This document shows, piece by piece, positions 6,782 to 8,565 of a stretch of 8,565 bases of DNA (the stretch's first letter is position 1; each line of letters starts with the position of its first letter). The notes beneath the pieces were generated by a model. It worked only from the letters and a program-made list of their open reading frames with translations. It made no database searches and was not told the origin of the DNA. A program made the translations under genes and the position numbers. Source of the stretch: an uncultured bacterium (GTDB lineage: Bacteria; Bacillota; Clostridia; Oscillospirales; Oscillospiraceae); NCBI GenBank assembly GCA_947364395.1, contig CANASS010000065.1, positions 1 through 8,565 on the forward strand. Direction: 5' to 3'.

Positions 6782-8215
6782 TTACAGCCCGAAATAGCGG
6801 GCGGCGTTGTTGTAGCACACGCCCTCCACGATCTTTTTCAGAGAAGCGTCGTGGTTGGGGTACTCGCCGTTCTCCACCCAGCCGCCGATCAGGCTGCACA
6901 GGATGCGGCGGAAATAGTCGTGCCGGGCGTAGCTGAGGAAGGAGCGGGAATCGGTGAGCATACCCACGAAGTTGCCCAGCAGGCCCAGGTTGGCCAGGGA
7001 GCGCATCTGGTCCTCCATGCCGGACTTGGTGTCGTTGAACCACCAGGCGGAGCCGTGCTGGATCTTGCCGGGGATCTCGTCGCTCTGGAAGCAGCCCAGC
7101 AGGGTGCCCAGCTGCTCGTTGTCGGCGGGATTCAGGGAGTAGAGGATAGTCTTGGGGCACTGGTCCTTGGCGTCCAGGGCGGACAGCAGCTGGGCGATAT
7201 TGCCGCCGCAGGTGTTCTGGGCGATGGCGTCAAAGCCGGTGTCCGGGCCCATCTTGGCGAACATCCGCTCGTTGGTGTTGCGCAGGCAGGAATAGTGGAT
7301 CTGCATGACGATGCCCAGGCGGCGGTACTCCCGGCCCAGGTGGAGCAGGATGGCGGTCTGGTAGCGCTCGGCCTCCTTGGTGCTGACCTCCTCGCCCGCC
7401 ATGGCCTTCTTGAACGCCTCGTCAGCCTTCTTGGGGGAGCAGGGGCGGAAGGGCACATAGTCCAGGCCGTGGTCGCTGGCCCGGCAGCCCAGCTTGGCGA
7501 AAAACTCCAGCCTCTGGGTCAGGGCGGCGCACACGTCCTCCACGCTGTCAAAACCGCTCTTGCCCACGCTGGCAGCCAGCTTGCCCATATACTCCACAAA
7601 GCCCGCCTTGTGGATGTTGACGGCCTTGTCCGGACGGAAGGAGGGGCACACCTTCACGTCGATGGAGGGGTCGGCGGCGATCTTCTCGTGCCACTCCAAG
7701 GTGTCGATGGGGTCGTCGGTGGTGCCGATCATGGCCACGTTGGCCTTCTTGATGATGCCCCGGACGGTGAGATCGGGGTCATGGCGCAGCTTCTCATTGC
7801 AGAAGTCCCAGCACTCCCGAGCGGTCTCCGGGGTAAGGGGCTTGTCATAGCCAAAGAACTGGCGCAGCTCCAGATTGCACCAGTGGTACATGGGGTTGCC
7901 GATGGCCATCTCCAGGGCCTCGGCGAACTTCACGAACCGCTCAAAGTCGGGCTTGCCGCCGGAGACGTAGTCCTCGGGAATCCCGTTGGAGCGCATGAGG
8001 CGCCACTTATAGTGGTCGCCAAAATAGGCGCCGTCAGGAGTTCTGCCCCCCAGCCACAGCTGGACCATGTTGTCGAACCGGCGGTCCTCATAGATCTCCT
8101 GCGGGGGGATGTGGCAGTGGTAGTCCACCAGGGGCATGTGCTCGGCGTAGTCGTGGAACAGGTGCTTGGCGGTGTCGGTGCCCAGCAGGAAGTCCTTGTC
8201 CATAAACTCTTTCAT
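6782..8215 (-). CDS. uxaC: Uronate isomerase (glucuronate/galacturonate isomerase)
   Basis: UxaC interconverts D-glucuronate with D-fructuronate and D-galacturonate with D-tagaturonate, the first cytoplasmic step of hexuronate catabolism. The 477-residue product has the usual length and the family's amidohydrolase-like barrel motifs: VDYHCHIPPQEI (30-41) with the metal-site HxH at H33/H35, GTTDDPIDTLEWH, CRASDHGLDYVPF, QIHYSCLRNTNERM, and near the C-terminus GMLTDSRSFLSYARHDYFRR. The frame stays open upstream to an ATG at 8353, but the extra 46 residues run through palindromic spacer and look non-coding. The start at 8215 is chosen because it has an AAGGAG site nine bases upstream and gives the normal N-terminus (MKEFMDKDFLLGTDTAKHLF). 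It follows the kdgK-like gene by 225 bases, with no clear promoter between them, so cotranscription is likely. Confidence 0.96.
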   Translation of the reverse strand: MKEFMDKDFLLGTDTAKHLFHDYAEHMPLVDYHCHIPPQEIYEDRRFDNMVQLWLGGRTPDGAYFGDHYKWRLMRSNGIPEDYVSGGKPDFERFVKFAEALEMAIGNPMYHWCNLELRQFFGYDKPLTPETARECWDFCNEKLRHDPDLTVRGIIKKANVAMIGTTDDPIDTLEWHEKIAADPSIDVKVCPSFRPDKAVNIHKAGFVEYMGKLAASVGKSGFDSVEDVCAALTQRLEFFAKLGCRASDHGLDYVPFRPCSPKKADEAFKKAMAGEEVSTKEAERYQTAILLHLGREYRRLGIVMQIHYSCLRNTNERMFAKMGPDTGFDAIAQNTCGGNIAQLLSALDAKDQCPKTILYSLNPADNEQLGTLLGCFQSDEIPGKIQHGSAWWFNDTKSGMEDQMRSLANLGLLGNFVGMLTDSRSFLSYARHDYFRRILCSLIGGWVENGEYPNHDASLKKIVEGVCYNNAARYFGL

Positions 8216-8224
8216 GTTTGCGCA

Positions 8225-8230
8225 CTCCTT
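8225..8230 (-). promoter_or_regulatory. uxaC ribosome binding site
   Basis: AAGGAG (8230-8225, inside AAAAGGAG on the minus strand) is nine bases from ATG 8215-8213. It decides the start: the longer frame beginning at 8353 has no comparable site placed for it. Confidence 0.85.
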
Positions 8231-8299
8231 TTCCTCGAAAATGAGAACTCTGAAACGCAGGGGGAAGGGCCGGAACGGCAGGCCCCCTTTTACCCCCCA

Positions 8300-8318
8300 G
8301 GCAAAACGCAGTTTTGCC
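8300..8318. repeat. Inverted repeat in kdgK-uxaC spacer
   Basis: GGCAAAAC and GTTTTGCC are perfect 8-base arms around GCA. It is one of several hairpin-forming units in this spacer. Nearby, 8322-8335 holds a smaller one, GAAAG/CTTTC around TTTT. Confidence 0.6.
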
Positions 8319-8336
8319 GCTGAAAGTTTTCTTTCG

Positions 8337-8364
8337 GTTCCTTTCTTTTTCAAAAGAAAGGAAC
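8337..8364. repeat. 28-base near-perfect palindrome in kdgK-uxaC spacer
   Basis: GTTCCTTTCTTTT (8337-8349) and AAAAGAAAGGAAC (8352-8364) are perfect 13-base arms around TC. The AT-rich purine/pyrimidine arms contrast with the GC-rich surroundings. No T-run follows the stem on either strand, so it is an imperfect terminator at best; an interspersed palindromic repeat of the genome is plausible but cannot be tested from one copy. Confidence 0.7.
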
Positions 8365-8382
8365 GCCCTTGCCCTTGTTGTC

Positions 8383-8436
8383 ACGCTCGCGTTGGGCGCA
8401 CTCCAGTCCATCCGGGCCTGTGCGCCAACGCTCGCG
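8383..8436. repeat. Imperfect inverted repeat plus 9-base direct repeat after the kinase stop
   Basis: CGTTGGGCGCA (8390-8400) pairs with TGCGCCAACG (8421-8430) with one bulged base across a 20-base loop. ACGCTCGCG occurs as a direct repeat at 8383-8391 and 8428-8436, overlapping the arms. It begins five bases after the kinase stop on the minus strand. No T-run follows, so it is not a classical terminator; it may stabilise or process the upstream mRNA end. Confidence 0.5.
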
Positions 8437-8440
8437 CTTC

Positions 8441-8565
8441 TTACCGCTGGATGCGTCCGGACCCGTCGCCGCCGGCCAGCTTCTCCACCTCGGCCACGGT
8501 GACCATGTTATAGTCGCCCTCGATGGAGTGCTTCAGGGCGGAGGCCGCCACGGCGAACTCCACCG
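8441..8565 (-). CDS. kdgK: PfkB-family sugar kinase, C-terminal 40 codons, probably 2-keto-3-deoxygluconate kinase
   Basis: Only the end of the gene is in the window: 40 codons and a TAA (8443-8441). The peptide starts VEFAVAASALKHSIEGDYNM and ends with EVEKLAGGDGSGRIQR. This matches my recollection of the C-terminus of clostridial PfkB-type 2-dehydro-3-deoxygluconokinases, where an AAS.LKH..xGD.N pattern is followed by an acidic helix and a G.GRxQR end. That enzyme phosphorylates KDG to KDPG, the common intermediate from UxaC-derived and GH88-derived uronates, so the context supports the call. The kinase active site (the GAGD motif) is outside the window, and a different sugar specificity cannot be excluded. 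Confidence 0.72.
   Translation of the reverse strand, partial: VEFAVAASALKHSIEGDYNMVTVAEVEKLAGGDGSGRIQR

Noticed and set aside
6851..8323. 490-codon plus-strand open frame antisense to uxaC
   Set aside because: Shadow of uxaC, arising from the same stop-codon suppression; no motif and it runs into the palindromic spacer.
8216..8353. 46-residue N-terminal extension of UxaC
   Set aside because: It would be encoded by hairpin-rich spacer, is absent from the normal family N-terminus, and the start at 8215 has a well-placed AAGGAG.

Overview
The window looks like a piece of chromosome from a GC-rich anaerobic Firmicute, most plausibly a gut member of the Oscillospiraceae (Flavonifractor/Lawsonibacter-like). 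This is inferred from the very high third-position GC of all genes, the strong AAGGAGG-type ribosome binding sites, the pyruvate:ferredoxin oxidoreductase, and the polyuronide and uronate catabolic genes. I see no phage, insertion sequence, CRISPR, tRNA or rRNA.

Layout. The left end holds the first 447 codons of nifJ on the minus strand (pyruvate:ferredoxin oxidoreductase; the 3' part is cut by the window). It diverges from comM/yifB on the plus strand (1585-3108), and a 241-base spacer carries one promoter for each direction. comM ends at a strong 13-bp hairpin terminator (3155-3191) that also stops transcription arriving from the right. From there to the right edge everything is on the minus strand. 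In transcription order this is: the last 40 codons of a 2-keto-3-deoxygluconate kinase-like PfkB protein (8441-8565); a spacer full of inverted repeats; uxaC, glucuronate/galacturonate isomerase (6782-8215); a terminator; then a separately promoted operon of a GH88 unsaturated glucuronyl hydrolase (5385-6539), a heparinase II/III family lyase (3348-5357), and a 48-codon open frame (3196-3342) that no long-ORF search would report but that has clear coding composition.

How the genes fit together. The lyase cuts uronic-acid-containing chains by beta-elimination and leaves a 4,5-unsaturated uronate at the new end. The GH88 enzyme removes that residue. UxaC brings saturated hexuronates into the same catabolism. 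Both routes normally converge on 2-keto-3-deoxygluconate, the substrate of the kinase at the right edge, and end in pyruvate, which NifJ oxidises to acetyl-CoA. Neither the lyase nor the hydrolase has a visible signal peptide, so the scheme is import of oligosaccharides followed by degradation in the cytoplasm. The transporter and regulator are not in the window.

No radically new system is visible. The points most worth checking are the small ORF at the end of the lyase operon, the hairpin and palindrome in the GH88 leader, and the cluster of palindromes between the kinase gene and uxaC.
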